Source: Candidatus Acetothermia bacterium JdFR-50
Lineage (GTDB): Bacteria; Bipolaricaulota; Bipolaricaulia; Bipolaricaulales; Bipolaricaulaceae
NCBI GenBank assembly: GCA_002010365.1
Contig: MTNL01000073.1
Coordinates: 1-6,920 of the forward strand
DNA: 6,920 bases
Direction of reading: 5' to 3'
Shown: piece after piece, positions 1 through 5,021 of the stretch
Layout: every line of letters begins with the position of its first letter
Position numbering within the stretch: position 1 is the stretch's first letter
Translations under genes and position numbers: made by a program
Notes under the pieces: model-generated
The model's database searches: none
The model's input: only the letters and a program-made list of their open reading frames with translations
What the model was told of the DNA's origin: nothing

Positions 1-117
1 GGATACGTGGTTGATTACGTGGACTTTCGTTTTTTTCCCGCCTTCAATGTAGCCGATGCCGCGGTAGTGGTGGGCGCGGTGGTGGTGGCGTTGGCCTTCC
101 TTTGGAGGAAAAGATGA
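1..117 (+). CDS. lspA: Lipoprotein signal peptidase (signal peptidase II), C-terminal fragment
   Basis: The window opens inside this gene; frame 1 gives 38 residues ending in TGA at 115-117. Seen: a GYVVDYVDF stretch, then FFPAFNVADA, a hydrophobic Val/Ala/Leu helix and a basic WRKR end. This matches the C-terminal third of LspA, where the catalytic aspartate pair lies in the motifs (V)VD(F/Y) and FN(L/V)AD. Both are present here, as fragment residues 5 and 19 (positions 13-15 and 55-57). Known role: an inner-membrane aspartyl protease that cleaves the signal peptide of diacylglyceryl-prolipoproteins. The last helix and basic tail fit a membrane anchor with a cytoplasmic C terminus. The loop between the two aspartates is short compared with E. 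coli or Pseudomonas LspA. The stop overlaps the tmk start (ATGA), so the two genes are probably translationally coupled. The fragment is short, but its motifs are distinctive. Confidence 0.85.
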   Translation, partial: GYVVDYVDFRFFPAFNVADAAVVVGAVVVALAFLWRKR

Positions 118-713
118 GATCGCTTTTCATCGTACTGGAGGGACCGGATGCCGCGGGGAAGTCCACCCAGCTCAGGCTCCTTTCGGCCGAACTCTCCGCG
201 CGGGGGATCCCGGTGGTGGTGACCAAGGAACCCGGGGGGACGGAGTTGGGGAAGCATCTGCGGAGACTGCTCCTCGATCCCCGCCGTCGGATCGAGCCCC
301 TGGCCGAGCTCTTCCTCCTCCTCGCCGATCGCCATCAGCATGTGGAGGAGCTCATAAAGCCGGCCTTGGCCGCGGGCAAGACTGTGATTTCCTCCCGCTA
401 CACCCTATCCAGCTTAGCCTATCAGGGACGAGGAAGGGGGCTGTCCATGGACCTTGTGCGGCGCTTGAACGAGCTCGCCACCGGGGGGTTGCAGCCCGAT
501 TACACCTTTCTCCTGGATCTGCCTCCGGAAGTCGCCCGAGAACGCACCGCGGACCGGGATCGGTTCGAGGCCGAAGGGATGGACTTCTATAGCCGGGTAC
601 GGGAGGCCTACCTTGAACTCATAAGGGAAGTGCCCAACGGGCATGTGATCGACGCCACGCTACCGCCGGAGGAAGTCAAACGCCGGATCCTGGAGCGGCT
701 CCCATTGGTCTGA
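114..713 (+). CDS. tmk: Thymidylate kinase (dTMP kinase)
   Basis: 199 aa, a normal length for bacterial Tmk. It phosphorylates dTMP to dTDP with ATP in the cytosol, supplying dTTP. Seen: P-loop GPDAAGKS at residues 10-17, EPGGT at 39-43 (dTMP-binding loop), ADRHQHV at 71-77, a DRY-like segment SSRYTLSSLAYQG at 93-105, and an Arg-rich LID segment RERTADRDRFE at 142-152. The DRY motif reads S-R-Y: the Asp usual at residue 94 is Ser, while the phosphate-contacting Arg95 is kept. The P-loop has PDAAGK where DGAGK is commoner. I chose ATG 114 because GGAGG at 104-108 lies 5 nt upstream; the in-frame TTG at 102 would place that site inside the gene. The start overlaps the lspA stop by 4 nt. dnaN follows after 51 nt; many bacteria have holB next to tmk instead. 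The identity is clear; the effect of Ser94 is unknown. Confidence 0.95.
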   Translation: MRSLFIVLEGPDAAGKSTQLRLLSAELSARGIPVVVTKEPGGTELGKHLRRLLLDPRRRIEPLAELFLLLADRHQHVEELIKPALAAGKTVISSRYTLSSLAYQGRGRGLSMDLVRRLNELATGGLQPDYTFLLDLPPEVARERTADRDRFEAEGMDFYSRVREAYLELIREVPNGHVIDATLPPEEVKRRILERLPLV

Positions 714-764
714 GGATCCCGAAGACGCTATCCTTGGTACAGCTGCTTGAAAAGGAGGGACACG

Positions 765-1904
765 ATGGAACTTGAGGTTCTCCGGGAGGACCTGATTTTT
801 GGGGCACGCACCGCAGGCCATGCTCTGGCGAGCAAAAGCTCCATGCCGATACTTTCCGGGATCTTGCTTCGTACTGGGGAGGACGAGCTGGAGCTCTGCG
901 CCACCGATCTGGAACGGGCGATTCGCTGTCGAATCCCTGCGCAGATAAGGGAATCGGGCGAGGTCGTCCTCCACGGGCAGGTGTTGGAACAACTCGTTGC
1001 CCGCCTCCCGGGAGAGGACCGGGTGGAGTTGGCCTCCGTGGATGGAAGGGTCAGGTTGAGTTGCGGTCCCGCCACGTTCGAGCTTCTGACCCTTCCCGCG
1101 GACGAGTTCCCCGAGCTCTCGACCCCAACGGGCGAGCCCACCTGCCGTCTGTCCCGGGCGACTTTTATCCAGGCCATACAGCAGACCGCCTTCGCCGCGG
1201 TGAAGGCGACCGAAACTACGCGCCTGGCCCTGACCGGAGTGAACATGGCGCTGCGGGAAGGGAAGTTGAAGCTCGCCGCCACCAACGGGTACCGGCTGGC
1301 GGTGCGCGAGATGCAGGTGGACGGACTGCCGGAGGGCATCGCTCATAATCTTCTCATCGATGCCCAGGTGATGACGGACCTCATGAGGGTCTTGGGAACG
1401 GTGGGGGCCGAGGATGTGCTCCTCTTCCTGGACGAAGGACAGGTCCATTTCTCCGCTGGCCCCCTGGTGTATACGGCCCGCTTGATACAAGAGGAGTTCC
1501 CGGATTTCGAACGGGTGATCCCAAAGGAAAACGATCTTGGACTGTTCTTGCCCCGGGAGGAGTTCCTGGCGACCCTGAGACGGCTGGAGATCACCGCTGC
1601 CGAGGAGTCCGGTGCCGTAACCCTCAAGGCCTCCGCTACCTCCGACACTCTGGAGGTCCACTCCGCCTCCCGGGAGAAAGGCACGGGCATGGAGCAGATC
1701 CGCTTGGTCAAGGCTCCAACGCGGGGGATCGAGATCTCCTTCAAGGCGGAGTACCTCATCGATGCCCTCCGCCGCATGGAGTCGGATCAAGTGGTACTTT
1801 GGCTCTCGGCCCCGGATCGAGCTGGGTTGCTGGAGCCCGCGGGGGATATCGCTCCCAAGGACGAGGGGTTTATCTACGTATGCATGCCCGTGAGGCTGCT
1901 GTGA
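765..1904 (+). CDS. dnaN: DNA polymerase III beta subunit (sliding clamp)
   Basis: 379 aa, close to the usual 365-380. The protein dimerises into a ring around DNA and gives processivity to the replicative polymerase; it also recruits repair and mismatch factors. The three clamp folds map to roughly residues 1-120, 125-250 and 252-379. Seen: SSMPILSGILL at 25-35 (the classic N-terminal motif), ATNGYRLAV at 172-180 (the ATDxxRLA motif), FPDFERVIP at 245-253, and the C-terminal MPVRLL at 374-379, part of the hydrophobic cleft that binds clamp-binding peptides. ATG 765 is preceded by AAAGGAGG at 751-758 with 6 nt spacing, which decides against the in-frame TTG at 747. The gene follows tmk rather than dnaA, so this is not the usual oriC-linked dnaA-dnaN pair. 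It ends 4 nt before the stop of the convergent transaldolase gene. Confidence 0.96.
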   Translation: MELEVLREDLIFGARTAGHALASKSSMPILSGILLRTGEDELELCATDLERAIRCRIPAQIRESGEVVLHGQVLEQLVARLPGEDRVELASVDGRVRLSCGPATFELLTLPADEFPELSTPTGEPTCRLSRATFIQAIQQTAFAAVKATETTRLALTGVNMALREGKLKLAATNGYRLAVREMQVDGLPEGIAHNLLIDAQVMTDLMRVLGTVGAEDVLLFLDEGQVHFSAGPLVYTARLIQEEFPDFERVIPKENDLGLFLPREEFLATLRRLEITAAEESGAVTLKASATSDTLEVHSASREKGTGMEQIRLVKAPTRGIEISFKAEYLIDALRRMESDQVVLWLSAPDRAGLLEPAGDIAPKDEGFIYVCMPVRLL

Positions 1905-1926
1905 GTCCTCAGCGAGGGACCTTTTC
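1905..1926 (+). terminator. Possible weak terminator hairpin after dnaN
   Basis: Immediately after the dnaN stop, GTCCTC (1905-1910), loop AGC and GAGGGAC (1914-1920) can form a 6-bp stem with one bulged G, followed by CTTTTC. The shape is that of a short rho-independent terminator for rightward transcription. The stem contains the stop codon of the convergent transaldolase gene. It is weak: the stem is short and only four T residues follow. On the minus strand no T tract follows the hairpin, so it would not serve the transaldolase. Confidence 0.35.
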
Positions 1927-2547
1927 CCAATCCGCCAAGAACCGCTTAATCCCCTCATCGGTGAGGGGGTGATGGAAAAGCTTTTTGGCCACCGCAGGGG
2001 GGACTGTAGCGATATGGGCCCCCAGGAGCGCCGCTTCCACCACGTGGCGTACGTGCCGGACACTCGCCACGATGATTTCGGTTTTGAATCCGTAATTTTC
2101 GTAGATCAGAAGGATTTGAGAGATAAGCTCCATCCCGTCGCCAGCCCTGTCGTCGATGCGCCCCACGAACGGAGAGACGTAACTCGCGCCAGCCTTGGCC
2201 GCCCAAAGGGCTTGGGCGGGGGAGAATACCAACGTCACATTGGTGGGGATCCCCTCCGCTTCCAGGGCCCTGACGGCTCGGATACCCTCGGTGCCCATGG
2301 GGATTTTGATGACCACGTTGTCAGCGATCCGGGCCAGCTCCCGGGCTTCGGAGATCATGCCCTCGGCGTCCAGGGCGGTTACCTCCACCGATACCGGCCC
2401 CTCCACCATGTCGCAGATCTCCTTGATCGCTTCCCGAAAAGGTTTCGCTGCTTGAGCCAATAGCGTGGGATTGGTGGTGATCCCATCGATCAAGTCGACG
2501 AACTCACGAATTTCTTCTACCGATGCAGTATCGAGAAAGATCCTCAT
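1909..2547 (-). CDS. tal: Transaldolase, small TalC/FSA-like subfamily
   Basis: 212 aa, the length of the compact transaldolase/fructose-6-phosphate aldolase group. Transaldolase moves a dihydroxyacetone unit between sugar phosphates (sedoheptulose-7-P plus glyceraldehyde-3-P to erythrose-4-P plus fructose-6-P) in the non-oxidative pentose phosphate pathway. Seen: FLDTAS with Asp6, GITTNPTLL with Asn26, SVEVTA with Glu55, VVIKIPMG with the Schiff-base Lys81, SPFVGRIDD with Phe127, and the conserved tail [11 protein letters not shown]. Glu55 and Phe127 are the residues typical of true transaldolases; fructose-6-phosphate aldolases carry Gln and Tyr there. I therefore infer transaldolase rather than FSA. 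ATG 2547 starts directly at the conserved MRIFLDTAS and has AGGGGGT (2559-2553) 5 nt upstream. A longer frame back to 2613 would add unconserved residues and overlap the promoter. It is transcribed alone, divergent from the ExoD-like gene. Confidence 0.93.
   Translation of the reverse strand: MRIFLDTASVEEIREFVDLIDGITTNPTLLAQAAKPFREAIKEICDMVEGPVSVEVTALDAEGMISEARELARIADNVVIKIPMGTEGIRAVRALEAEGIPTNVTLVFSPAQALWAAKAGASYVSPFVGRIDDRAGDGMELISQILLIYENYGFKTEIIVASVRHVRHVVEAALLGAHIATVPPAVAKKLFHHPLTDEGIKRFLADWEKVPR
1949..1970. other. Perfect 9-bp inverted repeat inside the transaldolase gene end
   Basis: CCCCTCA (1951-1957), loop TCGG and TGAGGGG (1962-1968) form a perfect 7-bp GC-rich stem, extended to 9 bp by a T-G wobble and an A-T pair. 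On the minus strand it encodes the conserved HPLTDEG motif, so codon constraint may explain it. On the plus strand it lies 45 nt after the dnaN stop. A T5 run follows only about 11 nt later, so it is not a standard terminator, but it could stall readthrough or protect the 3' end of the dnaN mRNA. Confidence 0.3.
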
Positions 2548-2583
2548 CCTCCACCCCCTGGGACTTCGTTTTTCGACAACGGA

Positions 2584-2613
2584 AAGATACCATGCACCAA
2601 AACTCAATTTCAA
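2584..2613 (-). promoter_or_regulatory. Predicted sigma70-type promoter for the transaldolase gene
   Basis: Read on the minus strand: TTGAAA (2613-2608, 5 of 6 to the -35 consensus), an 18-nt spacer, then TATCTT (2589-2584, 4 of 6 to the -10), preceded by TG one base upstream as in an extended -10. The predicted start near 2577 would leave about 30 nt of leader before ATG 2547, enough for the AGGGGGT ribosome site. This is the best promoter-like element in the divergent region. It is a sequence match only. Confidence 0.5.
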
Positions 2614-2654
2614 ACGTCATTTTCGTCGGCTTTTCGATGTGAACCTTGGGGACT

Positions 2655-2660
2655 TACAAT
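2655..2660 (+). promoter_or_regulatory. Possible -10 element for the ExoD-tsaB-rpmB genes
   Basis: TACAAT (5 of 6 to TATAAT) lies 31 nt before the ATG at 2692, so transcription could start near 2667. The -35 at the right distance (TTTCGA, 2632-2637) is poor, matching 3 of 6. No other good rightward candidate is visible in the 144-nt divergent gap. An activator could compensate for the weak -35. Confidence 0.3.
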
Positions 2661-2691
2661 TCTGATCGAGGGACTCCTCCGAGAGAGGGCA

Positions 2692-3273
2692 ATGGGGAAG
2701 CCGGAAGGAAAGGGACTCATGGATTTAGTGCGTAACCGCCTCGGTACTGGGGCGACCGTGGACGATCTGGTGGAAGCTCTAGGGCCCAGGGGGTTTGGGG
2801 CCTTGATTTCCCTCCTCGCCTTGCCCGCCGCCCTTCCCTTCCCAGCAGCGGGATATGCCATCCCTTTCGGGATGGGGATCGTGATCCTGGGCCTAGGACT
2901 CGCCACAGGGAAGGGACGCCCATGGCTCCCGGCACGGATCCTGAAGCACCGGCTTCCCCTGCCGCGCCCCGACTCCAGGATCTGGCGGGTCCTGGCGTAC
3001 CTGGAATCCCTTTTCCGGGAGCGTCCCCCCAAACTGCAAGGCCCCTTGCGCGTTATTGCTGGAGCGGTGACTTGCTGCATGGGTGTCCTCATGATGATCC
3101 CCATCCCCGGCACCAACACTTTGCCCGGGGCTTCCACATTTCTCATGGGGTTGGGGCTCCTCTACGGGGATGGGCTGTGGACCTCAGCAGCGGTGGCGTT
3201 GGGAGCAGGGCTGTTGGGCCTTTATGCCGCGGCAGCCGTGAGGATCTTCCGGTTGGTGCACCTTTTCCAATGA
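2692..3273 (+). CDS. ExoD-family integral membrane protein
   Basis: 193 aa. The pattern matches the ExoD (exopolysaccharide synthesis) family: a short N-terminal helix (ATVDDLVEAL), a hydrophobic pair, a cytosolic segment rich in Arg, Pro and Lys containing GRPWLPARIL (75-84), and a second hydrophobic block with the hallmark IPIPGTNTLPG (136-146). Hydrophobic segments lie at about 34-52, 55-73, 119-137, 143-158 and 163-183, so it should sit in the cytoplasmic membrane. The two halves resemble each other: a Pro-x-Pro turn followed by GLGL and a Gly-rich turn. ExoD is named from Rhizobium mutants with altered exopolysaccharide and alkali sensitivity; the molecular activity is unknown, and I infer none here. 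ATG 2692 has only a close-spaced GAGAGAGGG. ATG 2719 (MDLVRNRLG), behind GGAAAGGGA, is an alternative start. The gene is first of three rightward genes; tsaB follows after 25 nt. Confidence 0.8.
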   Translation: MGKPEGKGLMDLVRNRLGTGATVDDLVEALGPRGFGALISLLALPAALPFPAAGYAIPFGMGIVILGLGLATGKGRPWLPARILKHRLPLPRPDSRIWRVLAYLESLFRERPPKLQGPLRVIAGAVTCCMGVLMMIPIPGTNTLPGASTFLMGLGLLYGDGLWTSAAVALGAGLLGLYAAAAVRIFRLVHLFQ

Positions 3274-3298
3274 GTTTTCGGTTAAGATTAAACGGACG

Positions 3299-3976
3299 AT
3301 GTGGGTTTTGGGAATCGATACGGCTGGTGACCGCGGAAGCGTCGCTATCTGGCGGGAGGGCGAAGAGCCATTTGAATGGCGTTTTCCCGCGCGTCGCCGC
3401 CATGCCGAACGGTTAGCGCCCGCGGTGCAGGGAGCGTTGGTTCAGGCCGAGATCGAGCTAGGCGATCTGGGGTTGATCGCCGTGGACGTGGGCCCCGGTT
3501 CGTTCACGGGAATCCGTATCGGGATCGCCTTCGCTAAAGCCATGGCCCAAGCAGCGGGGCTGCCGCTTGTGGGAGTGCGCCAGTCGGAGGCGGTGGGCCT
3601 TCCAGTGACGAAGTGGTATCCCGGCAGGGTGGCAGTGGTAATCTACGACCGACGCAACCTCCTCTACTTCGCCTGGGCGTTCCCGGAGCGGGTGACCCGG
3701 GAGGAATCCCTCTCAGTAGAGGAAGCCTTGGGGAAGCTTGGGGAAGTGGAAGGTCCACTATGTATCGTGGGCACAGGGGTTCTGAGGTTCCGCGAGAGAT
3801 TAGCGCGGAAGCTTTCCCGCGCTTATATTTTAGGTGACGAGTGGGCGTACCCCAGCGCCGCCACCGTTGCGCGTTTGGGATACATGAGGTTCCGGCAGGG
3901 GGGCGATTTCGACCCCAAAGCGTTAGAGCCAAATTACGTCCAACCACCGCTGGCCAAGGAGGGAAATTATGGGTAG
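3299..3976 (+). CDS. tsaB: tRNA t6A37 threonylcarbamoyltransferase complex dimerisation subunit TsaB
   Basis: 225 aa, within the usual range. TsaB (YeaZ) is a catalytically inactive ASKHA-fold partner that pairs with TsaD, and with TsaE, to put the threonylcarbamoyl group on A37 of ANN-decoding tRNAs. Seen: LGIDTAG at 4-10, RRHAERLAP at 33-41 (the HSExLxP-like position), the hallmark VGPGSFTGIRIG at 64-75, and YDRRNLLYFA at 116-125, equivalent to the DAR-x-E-x-Y strand of the family. It lacks the metal-binding signature of TsaD, which separates it from that paralogue. tsaD and tsaE are not in this window. ATG 3299 has no clear Shine-Dalgarno (only AACGGA), unlike its neighbours, so expression may depend on the upstream gene. 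Its last 8 nt overlap rpmB, and the rpmB ribosome site lies inside its coding end. Confidence 0.92.
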   Translation: MWVLGIDTAGDRGSVAIWREGEEPFEWRFPARRRHAERLAPAVQGALVQAEIELGDLGLIAVDVGPGSFTGIRIGIAFAKAMAQAAGLPLVGVRQSEAVGLPVTKWYPGRVAVVIYDRRNLLYFAWAFPERVTREESLSVEEALGKLGEVEGPLCIVGTGVLRFRERLARKLSRAYILGDEWAYPSAATVARLGYMRFRQGGDFDPKALEPNYVQPPLAKEGNYG

Positions 3977-4157
3977 GAAATGCGAAATCTGCGGCAAGAA
4001 ATCCGATTACGGACACTCGGTCTCCCACTCGGGCCGGAAGTCGCGACGGATTAGGGCCCCAAACTTGCAGCGGGTGCGGGTCATCTACCAAGGGCGTCGC
4101 CAGCACATGTGGGTTTGCACCCGCTGCATCAAGGCGGGGAAGGTTTTGAAAGTGTGA
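3969..4157 (+). CDS. rpmB: 50S ribosomal protein L28 (zinc-ribbon form)
   Basis: 62 aa, the size of compact bacterial L28. It is a structural protein of the large ribosomal subunit. Seen: KCEICGKK with Cys5 and Cys8, GHSVSHSGRKSRR at 15-27, PNLQRVRV at 31-38, and VCTRCIKAGKV with Cys50 and Cys53. The two CxxC pairs mark the C+ form, which binds zinc; zinc-free (C-) forms lack these cysteines. The protein is strongly basic, as expected for rRNA binding. AAGGAGGG at 3956-3963, 5 nt before ATG 3969, is the best ribosome site in the window. The gene overlaps tsaB by 8 nt, so the two share a transcript, but the strong site should let L28 be made in excess of TsaB. An intrinsic terminator follows 67 nt after the stop. 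Confidence 0.96.
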   Translation: MGRKCEICGKKSDYGHSVSHSGRKSRRIRAPNLQRVRVIYQGRRQHMWVCTRCIKAGKVLKV

Positions 4158-4224
4158 ACCCTGAAATAGTGATGAGCGTTGTCTGAGTCCGTGGACGGAT
4201 TGCGGGAGATTTTCGACCGCGCTT

Positions 4225-4267
4225 GCCCGTCGCCATCGTTTCGATGGCGGGTCGGGCTTTTTATTTT
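4225..4267 (+). terminator. Rho-independent terminator after rpmB
   Basis: GCCCG (4225-4229) pairs with CGGGC (4253-4257), and CGCCATCG (4231-4238) with CGATGGCG (4242-4249). The stem totals 13 bp, with a small internal loop (T against GGT) and a TTT apical loop. TTTTTATTTT follows at 4258-4267. This is a canonical intrinsic terminator closing the ExoD-tsaB-rpmB unit and separating it from the oxidoreductase operon. Confidence 0.9.
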
Positions 4268-4300
4268 GGCTCAAAAAAGAAGGCCGCGACGAAGTGGCAA

Positions 4301-4329
4301 CTGACCTGAATTCTTATCGGCCTTATACG
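4301..4329 (+). promoter_or_regulatory. Possible promoter for the S1/oxidoreductase operon
   Basis: CTGACC (4301-4306, 4 of 6 to TTGACA), a 17-nt spacer and TATACG (4324-4329, 4 of 6 to TATAAT) sit just after the rpmB terminator. A start near 4336 would leave about 35 nt of leader before GTG 4371. A promoter is expected here because the terminator upstream isolates the operon, but both boxes are only moderate matches. Confidence 0.4.
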
Positions 4330-4354
4330 GAAGACATGGGCTTCCTCGGAAAAT

Positions 4355-4366
4355 GGGAGGACGGAG
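4355..4366 (+). promoter_or_regulatory. Ribosome binding site that decides the S1-gene start
   Basis: GGGAGG (4355-4360) and GGAG (4363-4366) lie 10 and 4 nt before GTG 4371. They fall inside the reading frame if ATG 4353 is taken as start, and ATG 4353 itself has no Shine-Dalgarno. This favours GTG 4371, since most genes in this window have a purine-rich site 4-7 nt upstream. Confidence 0.55.
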
Positions 4367-4370
4367 AGAC

Positions 4371-4775
4371 GTGCGAATAGGCGACGTAATGGAAGCGGCG
4401 GTTTCCGAGTTGCAGAAGGAAGGGGTCCTGCTCCGTTTCGGGGATGGGGAAGGTTTCCTACCCCGCACCGAGGCCTCCGAAGAGCTTCGCCCAGGACAGC
4501 GGCTTTTGGTCAAGGTAATGTCCATAGACGGTAAGGGAAGACCCATTTTCTCACAGAAGCAAGTCACCGAGACCGACCGAGAGCTCTTCGAGCTGCAACG
4601 GGAGGCGGAGAGGATGCGGCGGTTCTTGCGGGAACGCTGCATCTCGCCGCCCGGGATGGCCTCGCGACCGCGGGAGGTCCCTGTGGAGGAACGCCTGGCC
4701 CGGTGGATGGCCGAGGCGGAACGGACACTTGAACGGCTTAGGCGCCGGAGGTCCCGGTTCGGGCTCCGCGGATGA
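4371..4775 (+). CDS. Small S1-domain RNA-binding protein with basic helical tail
   Basis: 134 aa from GTG 4371 (140 aa if ATG 4353 is used). Residues 3-63 read as a single S1 (OB-fold) domain: IGDVMEAAV, GVLLRFGDGEGFLPRTEA, LRPGQRLLVKVMSIDGKGRPIFS. These match the family pattern GxxVxGxV...EGFLPxSE...GQxVxVKVxxID...LSxK. The rest (about 64-134) is charged and probably helical, with heptad-like stretches at about 68-88 and 106-128 and an Arg-rich end, suggesting a coiled coil or a second RNA contact. S1 domains bind single-stranded RNA; I infer RNA binding, with the target unknown. It resembles stand-alone S1 proteins loosely, but I do not recognise it as a named gene. It heads the 2-oxoacid oxidoreductase operon, 12 nt before the ferredoxin subunit. 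A regulatory role for that operon is possible but unproven. Confidence 0.72.
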   Translation: MRIGDVMEAAVSELQKEGVLLRFGDGEGFLPRTEASEELRPGQRLLVKVMSIDGKGRPIFSQKQVTETDRELFELQREAERMRRFLRERCISPPGMASRPREVPVEERLARWMAEAERTLERLRRRRSRFGLRG

Positions 4776-4787
4776 CTGGAGGGAGGG

Positions 4788-5021
4788 ATGCCAAAGGGGA
4801 TCGTTATTGTGGAGAAGGAGCGTTGCAAGGGCTGTGGCCTCTGCATCGAGGCCTGTCCGTTCGGGGTGTTGGGGTTCTCCTCTGATTACAACTCCTCGGG
4901 CTATCGTGTAGTCCACATGGAACATCCCGAGAAGTGCACCGGCTGTGCCGTCTGCGGCTATGTATGCCCCGACGTGGCCCTGGAGATCTACAGGCGGGAA
5001 CCGGTGGGAGGGACAGTATGA
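4788..5021 (+). CDS. korD: 2-oxoacid:ferredoxin oxidoreductase delta subunit, 2x[4Fe-4S] ferredoxin
   Basis: 77 aa. Two full cluster motifs are visible: CxxCxxCxxxCP with Cys13, 16, 19 and 23, and CxxCxxCxxxCP with Cys50, 53, 56 and 60. Between them is a 26-residue spacer containing a GFSSDYNSSGY loop. This length and spacing are typical of the delta subunit of Kor/Vor-type enzymes, which takes electrons from the alpha/beta core and passes them to free ferredoxin in the cytosol. ATG 4788 follows GGAGG (4778-4782) with 5 nt spacing. Its stop overlaps the alpha-subunit start (ATGA), so one-to-one translation by coupling is likely. The symbol korD assumes the 2-oxoglutarate naming; vorC-type naming is equally possible because the substrate is not settled. 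Confidence 0.88.
   Translation: MPKGIVIVEKERCKGCGLCIEACPFGVLGFSSDYNSSGYRVVHMEHPEKCTGCAVCGYVCPDVALEIYRREPVGGTV

Noticed and set aside
102..113. TTG start for tmk at 102
   Set aside because: It would put the GGAGG ribosome site inside the gene; ATG 114 begins at the conserved first strand and overlaps the lspA stop as ATGA.
660..2063. Long minus-strand open frame (about 467 codons) opposite all of dnaN
   Set aside because: It is antisense to a clear clamp gene, has low-complexity Arg/Gly/Ser/Pro composition, matches no family, and owes its length to GC-rich codon bias. It also overlaps the transaldolase gene in another frame.
2548..2613. N-terminal extension of the transaldolase to 2613
   Set aside because: The extra 22 residues are not part of the family, overlap the predicted promoter, and ignore the ribosome site before ATG 2547.
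4158..4224. tRNA or riboswitch in the gap after rpmB
   Set aside because: I looked for a cloverleaf, an acceptor pair and a conserved T-loop and found none; only minor short stems (TCCG-CGGA at 4188-4197, GCGG-CCGC at 4202-4220) are present.
3534..4274. Minus-strand open frame of about 246 codons opposite tsaB and rpmB
   Set aside because: Pro/Arg-rich shadow of two well-supported genes; it also runs through the rpmB terminator.
4271..4846. Minus-strand open frame of about 191 codons opposite the S1 gene
   Set aside because: Ser/Arg-rich shadow composition and no domain; the plus-strand S1 domain and its ribosome site are convincing.
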